NCBI GenBank assembly: GCA_038030265.1
Contig: CM075937.1
Location: 30,918,198 to 30,982,197, forward strand
From: Corythucha ciliata
Lineage: Eukaryota; Arthropoda; Insecta; Hemiptera; Tingidae
Reading direction: 5' to 3'
Length of the DNA stretch: 64,000 nucleotides
Part shown: piece after piece, positions 1-9,120 of the stretch
How the letters are laid out: every line of letters begins with the position of its first letter
Numbering within the stretch: the first letter of the stretch is position 1
Made by a program: the position numbers and the translations under genes
The notes under the pieces: generated by a model
What the model was told of the DNA's origin: nothing
Databases searched by the model: none
Seen by the model: only the letters and a program-made list of their open reading frames with translations

Positions 1-1555
1 GGGGTAAAACGGTCATTCGTGGCTGTAATTGAGAAAAATCGATCGAAATTGCGCTAAAGTGATATTATCGGATTGAATCCCAAACAATAATTGCCTTTCG
101 TAAGGCACAATGGTACGTTTAAGGCACATAAAGGCAAGAAGGAAAGCATTTGCGACCCTATATGCTCATAGGGTGATTTTGGTCGAAAATACTTAATACT
201 ACAACATACTTCAGTATATGAATGTCCTCCTGAATCACCCTGCATGGCCCTTGGCCATACAGGCCAAATTGGGTAAGCCAAGGGGTAAAATTTAGAAAAA
301 GATTTAAGTGGCTAGAATCGAGAAAACCTGCTAATTCATGTGTATTTTGGTTAAGTGGGGGGAAGCGTGAACTTCACAGACCTGTCTCGGAAAATCGCCA
401 ATTGCTACATACCTACGCTTTCGGGTGGTAGACATCTCTTCGGCTTAATTACACACTCAATGTCTTTGAATTTTGTGGTGAAATATCGGAAGAAATGGAC
501 AAGTTCCGGATTTTCAGGCGTTTTGCATCGGCCGACGAGAAATAACTCCTATCGATCCTTTTGAGACCTCGTCTTTTGAGTTTATATGCGACTTCGTTCG
601 AACGGTGAACTTCGTCCTTTCCCCAAGGGGTATCCAGGGAATCCACTTAGTTTCTTTCGCAGTCGCGCGAGAATTTAAACGAGTGGAACGAGAACGAGTC
701 GCGTGGTTGGATGAGAGGGGAGTGGAGTCAATCTTAATTAAATATGCTTTGGAACTCTATGCATATTGGTGAGGCCTTGAAAACGAAGAAGGAAGACGTT
801 GGAGTTATATGTGTGTAGGAGGGTGACTGTGTACAGGGTGATTGGGGTTGAAAGGAGGGGGTCGTACGAAGCATTGAAATGTTTCGATCGCTCGCACCCT
901 GGCTTTAAGACTTGTAGAAAAGCCACAGTGGTTGAAAGAGAAGGGTGCATCCATAACATTGGTTGTTTCAATCTGTGAGTCTAGATCTACTCTTAGTTCT
1001 TTATCGTGGGCCTTTTCACACATTCATACATGATAAAATATTCATTTATTCACAATAATTTGCTTTTACCGATTGGTAATGAATTAAAAGTTAGTTTGAA
1101 CCAAGCTGATTGTAATTTGGATGCTGGCAAAAACTCCCCAAACCTGCAACGAACCTGCAACGACGGGGGAAGGCCGATTCATCATTCACGTATAATTACG
1201 GTGACCAGAGGTCCATCTTTTGGAAGGACGGTACTTCTTTTCAGCTCATGGACCTGTGGTCCTTTGCTTTTCTCGAAAGGGCCCTAAAAGGTACGGCTTT
1301 CAAAACAGTGTAGGTACTTCCTGGGAGCCTGAAGGACCTCGTAAAGAAAAATAGATTGTCCCGAAAAAACAATAGTCCGGGAGCCCACCGTATGAAAAAT
1401 CCGGATCATTTGATCGTGTCTGGCACCTGCACAGGACGTTTTTTAAGATCCAGGAGACGACACTTCTGACATCACCAGACATTTTCTGTGGGGCAGGGGC
1501 CCACACCATAGGAGAACACCCCTTTGGGTCTCCTTCACCGTTAAACCCTCCGGAA
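1..1555. other. Gene-free stretch with a few decayed minisatellite monomers
   Basis: No ORF here has a recognisable domain. Positions 1-60 and about 283-350 carry poorly preserved monomers of the B-type repeat (GGCTAAAATTGAGAAAA-like, seen better at 49.9 and 60.2 kb). An 11-bp unit, AACCTGCAACG, is tandemly duplicated near 1141-1163. The remainder looks like unique or unrecognisably decayed DNA. Confidence 0.5.
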
Positions 1556-1968
1556 GCCAATTTCGTGTTTCGGCTCTTCTTAAACTCAATTTTTTGTTTT
1601 CACTCCTTCATAGGCCAATTTCGTGTTATGACTCTATCGAAAGCCAGTTTCATGTTTCGGCTCATCAAATGCTAATTACGGGTTCTGCCTCATTCAAAAG
1701 CCAATTTCATGTTTTGGCCCTTTCAAGAGTCAATTTGGTGTTTTCGGTGTCTTCTAAAGCCAACTTCGTGCTTCGGCTCAATAAAATGCCATTTATAAGT
1801 TTTGGCTCTTCCAAAACCCTATTTTGTGTTTTTGGTCCTTCAAAAGCCAATTTCGTGTTTTGGATCCTCTGGAATCCAATTTTGTGTTTTGGCCCCTTCA
1901 AAAGTCAATTTAGTGTTTTTGGGGCCTTCAAAAGCCAACTTCGTGTTTCCACTCCATCAAAAGCCAAT
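1556..1968 (+). repeat. D-type minisatellite array, left part
   Basis: Degenerate tandem repeat with a monomer of roughly 30-36 bp built on TTCAAAAGCCAATTTCGTG followed by TTTTGGCTC. About a dozen monomers are visible with substitutions and small indels. The array stays open in one frame for long stretches and so gives spurious ORFs rich in F-x-S-K-x-N-F. It is interrupted at 1967/1968 by a TIR element and resumes in the same orientation at 5194, so the two parts were once one array. Confidence 0.85.
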
Positions 1969-2061
1969 GAGGAAGTTTCACATTTTCCAAAAATTTTTTT
2001 TTTCGATGAGGCATATCAATCCTTCCCCTTAAATAAATAAAAATTTGAAACCCTTCAGAAA

Positions 2062-2074
2062 TACTTTTTAGGTA
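2062..2074. repeat. Left target-site duplication of the LINE
   Basis: TACTTTTTAGGTA here is repeated exactly at 4805-4817 on the far side of the LINE. The uninterrupted partner copy at 42569-43071 has a single, slightly diverged version of this site, which confirms the duplication. Confidence 0.9.
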
Positions 2075-2083
2075 ATTATGTAA

Positions 2084-3674
2084 TTGGGAGCGCATTTTGG
2101 AAGCCAAAAAACCTTTTTGACGAACCACCGGAGCAACTGCTCCACGAGCTCAAACGGTTCGTACCCCCATATTTCTGCCGCATAACAAGCCACCGCCCTA
2201 GCCGTCGCATTGAACACCTCCTTCTTTCTACTGAACGGAATCACTGCATTACCTAAAATCTTGCCCCAAACTGTCCCCAATGCAAGTTTCGCCGCCGATA
2301 CCCTTTCTCTTAAATGGTCGTAGAATTTTAGATTGGGTGTGAGCGTCACTCCCAAATACTTATATTTACGCACCACTTCCACCCTTTCTCCCCTGTAGTA
2401 CCACTTGTTGTTTTTGGCGTGTCTTCCCCCCCCCTCTCCCTGCACACCATAATTTTGGACTTGTCCAAATTGACCGTGAGGTTCCACGTCTCACAGTACG
2501 CTTCTAGCCTGCCAATCATTTGTTGAAGCACGGTAGGGGTCTCTGCCATGAGAACAACGTCATCTGCATACATCAGGAGGTTAATCCTCCGACCCCTTAC
2601 ACTCAGCCCGCCCTCCAAATGCTCGGACAGATCGTTCAGGAACAATGCAAAGAAAGTAGGGCTCATCTGACAACCTTGCTTCACACCCATCTTGTATTCG
2701 AATGCTTCAGAGAGACCCTCTCTCGACCATACCGACGCCCTCGTCCCTTCGTACATTGCGTTTACCACCATGATAAATTGCCGTGATACCCCCGCCTTGG
2801 CCAGTTTGTAAAAGAGTGCGTGCCTACTGACGCTATCAAACGCCGCTTTAAAATCAACAAAAAACAGAAAAACCTTTTTACCTTCTTGAAACTTCAAATG
2901 AATGATACTGGTTAAATTAAAAATGTTATCGACCGTCGAATATCCCCTTCTGAACCCTGCCTGTTCCTCCCCTAGAATACCGCCGTCCTCCACCCATTGG
3001 TTAAGTCTGTTACTAAGGACTCCTCCAAAAATTTTTGCTAGCGTGTTCATAAAGACTATGCCTCTGTAATTTTCTACTCTGCTGTCCTCTCCTTTCTTAA
3101 AGAGCGGAAATATAATGGCTTCTTTAAAGCCTCGCGGTACCGTGGCTGTACTTAGTATTTTATTAAATAAACTTACCAAGTTTTCTATTAATTGAGGGGG
3201 CGCACCCTTAAAAAACTCATAGGGCACTCGGTCTGGCCCAGGCGCCTTGCCGTTCTTAGCCTTTCGTGCTACATTACACACCTCCTGAGCAGTTATCGGC
3301 GAATCGAGAGCCTCCACGCTAAAATTCGGCGCTGCGTATTCCACTGGTCTTGCGAACAACTGCGGGTTCAGCAAGGTCTCGAAGTAGCGCTTGAGCTCAT
3401 TCACCCCAGGCACCACGCTCCTGCATTGGTGTGGTATAAGTTCGCGAATGCTTCCCCAGAACTCCTTACTCCCCCTAGCATTACACACACTTTGGGCGAG
3501 ATTGTTATAGTAGTTCTGCTTCTTTTCCCTACATATCCTCTTAAAACTCCCCTTAGCCTCCAAATATAGAGCCCGTACATAACTTGCCGAAGTTCGTCTA
3601 TGCGTATTTAGCATGCGAAAAGTCTTATCCCGCGCCTTCTGACAGTCTTTATCAAACCACGCCGATCTACTAAA
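2084..3674 (-). pseudogene. LINE reverse transcriptase (inverted segment, one frameshift)
   Basis: Encodes the linker and reverse transcriptase of the LINE on the minus strand. The segment opens upstream of the first methionine with a WFDKDCQKAR motif typical of the endonuclease-RT linker. It then shows the RT blocks in order: FPLFKKG and YRGI, EEQAGFRRGYST, FVDFKAAFDSV (first catalytic Asp), VKQGCQMSPTFF, and YADDVVL at 2559-2570 (catalytic Asp pair intact), followed by a YLGVTL block. A run of nine or more C at about 2427-2436 shifts the frame, so the protein continues in a second frame from about 2430 down to 2084. There is no start codon context or promoter. It is a dead 5'-truncated copy, although the catalytic residues survive. 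Confidence 0.9.
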
Positions 3675-3681
3675 CTAAATT

Positions 3682-4313
3682 CTCTCTATAGCGGTACGTT
3701 GGAGTCACATCTGAGGTATATTTCGCGAGTGCTTACGCTGCGCAAGGAGCGGCTGCCGGGTTTTCTTGCGGAGTGTGTTCTTGAGAAGGGCTGTTTCTGG
3801 GCGAAAGGGTGGAAGAACCTGGAGAGGAAGGTCGAGCTGGGGGATATACGCCACTCAGTGCGGGACAAGCAAGGGATAAATGATGTAATCCAGCACGTCA
3901 AGAGGTGGCAACGTGATGAGTTTTTATTGATGGCTCAGGGAGCGCAGCATCACGCTCTCTATAATAAGCTCGATATTGACCAGGGAAATGTCTACATCGA
4001 CCGAGTTGCATTACGTGCAGCGAGGAATATCTTCAAATTGAGAGGGGAGCTATTGGGGCTAAATGCAGTCCCTTGGAGACAAGGAGAGTCCCGAGCCTGC
4101 ACCCTGTGCAACTTGAATGTCGAGGAGACCACGATGCACTTCCTGGCGGTCTGCCCCGTTCTGAGAGAGTTCCGAGTGCGCTTTCTGGGAGCAAGGGAGT
4201 TTGAATTGCCGGATGCGGTGGAGATCTTGAACGGCAGGGACTGGTCTGGCCTAAATAATTACTTTGTCCGGGCATGGATGTATAGGAAAGAATTAGTAGC
4301 GGAGTTCAACTGA
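3682..4313 (+). pseudogene. LINE ORF2 C-terminal domain (forward segment)
   Basis: Plus-strand continuation of the reverse transcriptase polyprotein, 204 residues open from 3699 and ending with a stop at 4311-4313. It contains a C-x2-C-x9-H-x4-C cluster (Cys codons at 4098 and 4107, His at 4137, Cys at 4152) followed by an FRVRF stretch, the zinc-knuckle-like tail found after the RT in several LINE clades. It is the direct downstream partner of the minus-strand block, with a few bases of uncertain assignment at 3675-3698. Confidence 0.85.
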
Positions 4314-4764
4314 ATTAAAGAAAATTAAAATAAAGAAAGAAAAGAAGAATAGGGGAAAAAAAAAATCCCCCCAGTGATACGTTATTTGTCAGTTAACTTA
4401 TAAATTTTATTTGTTATTTATTTTAAATGGTTGTTTGGATCTAAACTTGGAATAAATTGTTACTAGTGCACCTATTTGCCCGCACGTGTTGCCTTGTTTT
4501 GTTGCTTATATATTTTCATATTTGAGTTACTGTTATATAGTTATTCTCATTTATTTATTTGGATATATATTTATTTATTTTTTCGCGCTCTCTTGGGCTT
4601 AGGCAGTGAGCGCCCAGTCTGGGTAGTGTAGTACGTAGCTGACAGAAACGTAAAATTACGAAGACTGAAGCCTTCTCGGCAGACGGGCAATTTGCCCATT
4701 GCCTGATCGGTAGTCTCGGCAATTACTGTTATTATGGTGTGATTGTACATTGTTAATCAATAAA
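4314..4764 (+). other. LINE 3' untranslated region
   Basis: About 450 bp between the stop codon and the TAC repeat: an A-rich stretch, a T-rich low-complexity part, then a more complex segment (about 4590-4740) with GCGCCCAGTCTGG and a possible stem around GGGCAATTTGCCC. No ORF. It is assigned to the element because the target duplication lies beyond it. Confidence 0.75.
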
Positions 4765-4771
4765 CTACTAT

Positions 4772-4804
<33 letters not shown>
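4765..4804 (+). repeat. (TAC)n 3' tail of the LINE
   Basis: About 13 TAC/ACT units directly follow the 3' UTR and abut the right target duplication. Short tandem repeats in place of poly(A) are normal 3' ends for several LINE clades. Confidence 0.85.
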
Positions 4805-4809
<5 letters not shown>

Positions 4810-4817
4810 TTTAGGTA
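4805..4817. repeat. Right target-site duplication of the LINE
   Basis: TACTTTTTAGGTA, identical to 2062-2074. Its first three bases could equally be counted as part of the TAC tail, so the true duplication is 10-13 bp. Confidence 0.85.
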
Positions 4818-5193
4818 TAAACAAAAGTTGGCATATTTGAAATCCCACCAAAACGAACATTTTCCGCAACGTAATATCCCATGTATTCTCTATCCTGTTC
4901 ATGCCTCTAAATAGCTCATCTGCTTATCTTCCATTATTTTATTATTGGAGAGCTCTTGTAGAAAGTAAGGCAAAGAAACACAACAAACCGCTCTCCGACA
5001 GCTATGTTACAGGCGCATATGACACAAACATGCTAACATGGCGAGTTTGAAATGACCTAAAACTTCAAAAATCGCGTATTTATTAACTGTTGTATTATTT
5101 TACGAACGGATAACGATTTAGGCTCTATTTTAGCATAAATAAACCTTACAAAATACATTTATGAATAAGTTCTGACCAATGAAACTACCTCAT

Positions 5194-5470
5194 TATGATT
5201 TTTGGCTCCTTCAAAAGCCAATTACGTGTTTTGGCTACTTCAAATACCTATTTTGTGTTTTTGATCCTTCAAAAGCCATTTTCGTGCTTTGGATCCTCTG
5301 GAAGCCAATTTCGTGTTTCGGCTCTTTCGAAACCGATTTTTTTGTTTAGCCCCTCCTAACTTCGTGTTTTGGCTCCTTAAAAAGCCAATTTCGTGTTTTT
5401 CCTCTTTCAAAACCCAATTTTGTGTTTTAGCTCGTTCAAATGCCAATTTTGTGTTTTGGCAATTTTTGGC
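5194..5470 (+). repeat. D-type minisatellite array, right part
   Basis: Continuation of the array at 1556-1968 in the same orientation, about eight monomers of the TTCAAAAGCCAATTTCGTG type, ending near 5470. Its join to the left part is clean once the TIR element and its LINE are removed. Confidence 0.85.
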
Positions 5471-5769
5471 ATGTCCTAATTAAAATCAGTGGCTGAACAG
5501 TGGAACTATGATCAGTGGGGGGGGGGGCTCCGTTCTTTCTCCTCCACCAATTCCAACATCCCCCCCCCCAAATATTTATTGTTCACCATTATAAAATTCG
5601 GGTCCTTCTTTCGTCTGGGAAAAATCTAGTCACCCTTCGTAGAATGATTGTGACTTTTATGTACAGGAGGGAAGTTGTAATTATCCTGTATGTTGTGTTA
5701 TCCTGTATGTTGATAGGTATCGGATTTTGTAATTAGGCCGGTGATTGGTCCTTCTCGCCTGCGTAGATC
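5471..5769. other. Gene-free stretch with G and C homopolymers
   Basis: A run of about ten G at 5517 and about nine C at 5561 bracket a pyrimidine-rich 40 bp. TTATCCTGTATGTTG is duplicated near 5680-5715. No gene is seen. Confidence 0.5.
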
Positions 5770-7489
5770 TTCAGCCAGGAAACTTCCAATTTCGTGGAAA
5801 TTTGTCAGGCTCTGCGCTGATAAGGCCGGCTAGCCTGTTGGATCCATCACCAAGAAAAAGAGTTCAAGACTTGCAATTTTGCTTAAACTAGAGCCCTTAA
5901 CTTACAACTTCACTTAAATTAAGACCCGAAACTATCGAATATTCAGCCAGTAAACTTTAAAGGCTCGTTCAGAAGCTCTATGTTTACATTCTGTGGAGTC
6001 TATGCAACCGAACAAAGTTGTTCCCAAGGTGACTAAACTTTACTATAGGTGCCGCAGATTTCCCCCTGCCCGTCGGACAGGAGAGGTTTTAGTCACCTTG
6101 GTTGTTCCCTTGAAAAGTAAAGCATTTTGAAAGGTTGCTTAGACACCACACAACACAAACATAGAACTTGTGAACGGGCCTTTAATATTTTCGCTCAAAA
6201 GGATCCAAAACTGGAAACTCGCAAATATTGATCTCTAATGAATGTTGCAATTACATTTACACGGCTATTCGTCAGGAAATTGGCGCAATCAAGCCAGCTT
6301 GCCCAGAGTCCACTAAAAAAACTCCATGGTACTTCCTTTCCCTTCGTGAACTGCCCTTCGCCATCCGTTGTGGCTGGCCGGTCCGAGGTCTGATTGTGAG
6401 CCCACAGAAAACAATTGCAAACTTCTAATTTCACGAATATTTAGCCATGAAACTTGCCATTTCTACAAAATCATTAGCCTTAACTTGCAATTCGCTGACA
6501 TTATTACCCGAAACTTGCAACTCACTTGTAAGACCCGAACTTGCAAACTCAATGCTTGGCGCTTAATGTTGCGATTACACGGCTATTCGTGTGACTATGG
6601 GGGCAGGTGGGGCCGACCAGTCCGAGGTCCTCAAACATTGGCAATTTCGCTTGAATTAACACGTGAAACTTTCTTAAGTAAAACCAGCTGCTTGAAAACC
6701 AAGAAACTTCCAATTTCATACTTGCCCAAAAAAATGTTGTGACTTTGGTGCTTTTCATCAAGGCGCTGTCATTTCGTGGCCTAATGCTCGAATTCCGCGG
6801 TAACTTGAAGAAAAAAATTCCCAAAACTTACAAATTCACGAAACTAATGACCAGGAACTTGCAGTTTCTATGAAAATAAAGACCAGAAACTAGCAATCTC
6901 GCGGATATTTATAGACCTGAAACTGGCAATTTATCCGTTGTTGGGTCCAAGAACCGCAATTTAGTGACTATATTGGCCAGGGCCCAGCATCCTCGGCCAC
7001 TAGAGAGAAAAAAAATCGAAACTTTCAGATTCGCGAAATTGAGGGGTGAAACGTGCAATATCGTGAATTTCAGACAGAAAGCTTCCAGTTTCGCTGATGT
7101 TTGCCCGGTTTTTCGTCAGGGTGCTGTCGTGAGAGGATCACGTTGAAAAAAAAAAAAAAATTACAAATTCCCGATTATTCGACCCTCAACAAACAATTTC
7201 ACAGATATTTACATCCGTAACTTTCAATTTCGTGGATATTTAGCTCATAACTATGGTAATTCTGCGGCTTTTTCTCTCAATTTTAGCTGTGAATGAGCGT
7301 TTTTCCTCAATTCCAGCTGTCAATTAGAAGTTTTTTTCATTCATTTATCGGTGAGAAATGAGCGATTTCAACCTTATTTGCTACGAATGGGCAATTTTTC
7401 TCTTCTAGCCTAGAATCAGCGATTTTTCTCAATTTTAGCCAGCACGAATTAGCGTTCTTCTCAATTTTAGCCGTGAAGCGACTTGGCAA
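5770..7489 (+). repeat. Composite A/B-type degenerate repeat block
   Basis: Dominated by degenerate ~30-bp monomers of AAACTTGCAATTTCGCGG followed by ATATTTAGCC (A type). From about 7240 it passes into TTTTCTCAATTTTAGC plus GTGAATTAGCG monomers (B type). Higher-order landmarks recur inside it: a TTCGTCAGGCTCTG segment near 5800, a CACGGCTATTCGT segment at 6258 and again at 6578, and a GGCCGGTCCGAGGTC-like segment at 6374 and 6612. Related blocks occur at 17.0, 19.3 and 40.1 kb and, inverted, near 33 and 47 kb. No coding potential; the ORFs across it are accidental. Confidence 0.75.
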
Positions 7490-7800
7490 AAATGAACATT
7501 TTTTCCGTGGAAAATCCGTTTTCCGAGCGGAATTTCAAGATTACATATTTGGATTTTTAGGGGCAATATGTTCGGTTTTAATCCTAATCAGCTAGTTTTT
7601 GAAGGAAGGAATTGGCGGTTTTCTAGTGTAGCTGGTTTTGAACAAAGGCGAGGACGGGCAGATGTCCACTCTTGCTCCCTCGAGTCGAACGAAGAACATG
7701 AAATTTCAAGGTAAAAGTTCAATGTGGTTTTAATGGTATTTCTGGAACGGAATGCGGGGTGGCGAGTTGTTTGGTAAAACAACTTTATTCGCGTTTTAAA
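7490..7800 (+). repeat. Dispersed ~310-bp repeat, copy 1
   Basis: Aligns with 43150-43500 in the same orientation: shared landmarks are GGAATTTCAAGA, TTTTAGGGGCAA, AGTGTAGCTGGTTT, and a GAGTTGTTTGGTAAAAC end. A shorter third copy lies inverted at about 48485-48640. In the first two places it directly follows B-type monomers, so the repeat block and this segment seem to be parts of one larger unit. Confidence 0.7.
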
Positions 7801-9120
7801 GATTTATGGTGGAATTTATAGTTATTTAAGGTCAATTTATGGTTAATTTGTTAATTAAAAATGGTTAATTTACGGAGTTTATGGTTAATTTATGGTGGGA
7901 CCATATGGCCCTTCCAGTCGCAGACAGATAAAACCCGGGATCCACCTCTGCTTTACGGGAAATCGTTCAATCATCGCTGTAAGCCGGTGAAAGATTATTT
8001 CTCTGTATTCAAGTAAAAGTCCACATCCAACACTTCTTTTTGTGAGAGTTTGCGAAATTCCGTAACTGGACCCCCTCCCACACACTTCATTATTAAACGT
8101 CCTCCTGCGCTAAATTTATCCTTTTAAATTCTAATGTAATTTACTGTAATCTTCAGTTCCCAAAACTAATTTAAATATTTATCGTCCGTAAAATTAAAGA
8201 GCCTGAGACTGTTCCTCAAAACCGCATCCGTGACTTTTGGAAAATCTGGGGGTCGATGGTGTTGTACAGAGTGGATACCTAGTGAGAGGGCCAATCCACA
8301 GTTGATGCATTGTGTACCACAATTGACGTGTTCGACTGTTCGGTGGAGGAACCACTGCATTAACCACGTAGGTATGTTCGTAATTCCTACTACTTGCCAC
8401 CTCCCCCATTATATATTCCACTGTAGGTAATTAAACGTCATAACCTCAGGCGTTTTTTAATCTTTTCCGCTCGGGATTATGTAAATATGGGTGTCATCAC
8501 TGTGAAAACTGTCAAAAAGAGACTCTTGCTGTTGGGTGGGACGGTCTGTTTATTTTTACTTCGTTAATTCAGTTAAAAACGCTTTGAAAGGGTTTATTTA
8601 AGAGGTAACTAAGTGTGGCTGAGTTGGAAAGAGCAGCAAAAGAGCTGTATAGCTGGTCCTGATCACTCTGCTACAGGTAGAAGGGTGGGGATAAATCGAA
8701 TTAGAACGAAACGATTTTAATTGGAAAAGATTCAAATGGGTCGCCACAAAACTCGGTCTGGTTAATTCTCTTATTTTATTTTTTGACGAATAAGTGTAGC
8801 GTGTAGACCGGCGAGACCCACGACATGATAAATCTTATTGATTCTGTTTTTGTCTTTTTGACGTTCCCGAAGCTTTCAAGTTTTGTTTCTCTTTCTTTTT
8901 CTTACCATATACCTTTCTGTTGTATTTTCCTGAGAATGCCCTTTGAGAAATTAAATTTTTGTTGCTCCACGTCCAAAATAATATTTACCTCACAATGAGA
9001 TTCATTTTAAAAATCCGAGGCCCCAAGAGCTTTGCTTTCCAATCTTATTGTGCTTGTTCAGTACGAAATAATAAAATCTTGAGAGGACGCTTAATAAAGA
9101 GAGAAAATTATCTTCCCAGT
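7801..9120. other. Gene-free stretch, short TTTATGGTTAA repeats at its start
   Basis: Positions 7805-7900 hold five or so imperfect TTTATGGTTAATTT units. The remainder is AT-rich without recognisable coding or structured elements, apart from the weak tRNA-like A-box noted separately at 8616. Confidence 0.45.
8616..8672 (+). other. tRNA-like A-box, possible SINE head remnant
   Basis: TGGCTGAGTTGGAAAGAGCA matches the tRNA D-arm/A-box pattern well. A weak B-box-like GGTCCTGATCA follows at roughly the right spacing. The acceptor stem and anticodon arm do not fold, so this is not a functional tRNA. It may be a decayed tRNA-derived SINE or chance. Confidence 0.2.

Larger units (their letters stand above)
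2075..4804 (+). mobile_element. 5'-truncated LINE with inverted 5' half (twin-priming structure)
   Basis: A non-LTR retrotransposon of about 2.7 kb bounded by 13-bp target duplications and ending in a (TAC)n tail. The distal part (about 3682 to the tail) is on the plus strand and encodes the C-terminal end plus the 3' UTR. The part at 2075 to about 3680 is on the minus strand and encodes the linker and reverse transcriptase. The inverted block ends in the protein just where the forward block resumes (NYII then TLESHLRY), so little or nothing is missing at the inversion joint. This is the arrangement produced by twin priming in LINE-1. The clade is not certain. No endonuclease domain remains. 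Confidence 0.9.
1969..5191 (+). mobile_element. ~0.5-kb TIR element (copy 1), split by a LINE insertion
   Basis: The ends are inverted repeats, GAGGAAGTTTCA at 1969 and TGAAACTACCTC ending at 5191, flanked on both sides by AT. Removing the element plus one AT restores a normal monomer of the surrounding minisatellite (AAAGCCAATTATG joining TTTTTGGCTCC). A second copy without the LINE lies at 42569-43071 in the opposite orientation and aligns along its length. Without the LINE and its duplicated target this copy is about 480 bp. It has no coding capacity, so it is a non-autonomous DNA element. The 2-bp duplication cannot be told apart from a blunt insertion, because AT is also the edge of the inverted repeat. 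Confidence 0.85.

Noticed and set aside
1594..2040. 148-codon ORF across the minisatellite
   Set aside because: Its repeated F-x-S-K-x-N-F pattern is the translation of the ~33-bp tandem repeat; there is no domain, and it runs into the TIR element.
5770..7489. CRISPR array
   Set aside because: Repeats are short and regularly spaced in places, but they are degenerate with no unique spacers, and the context is eukaryotic.
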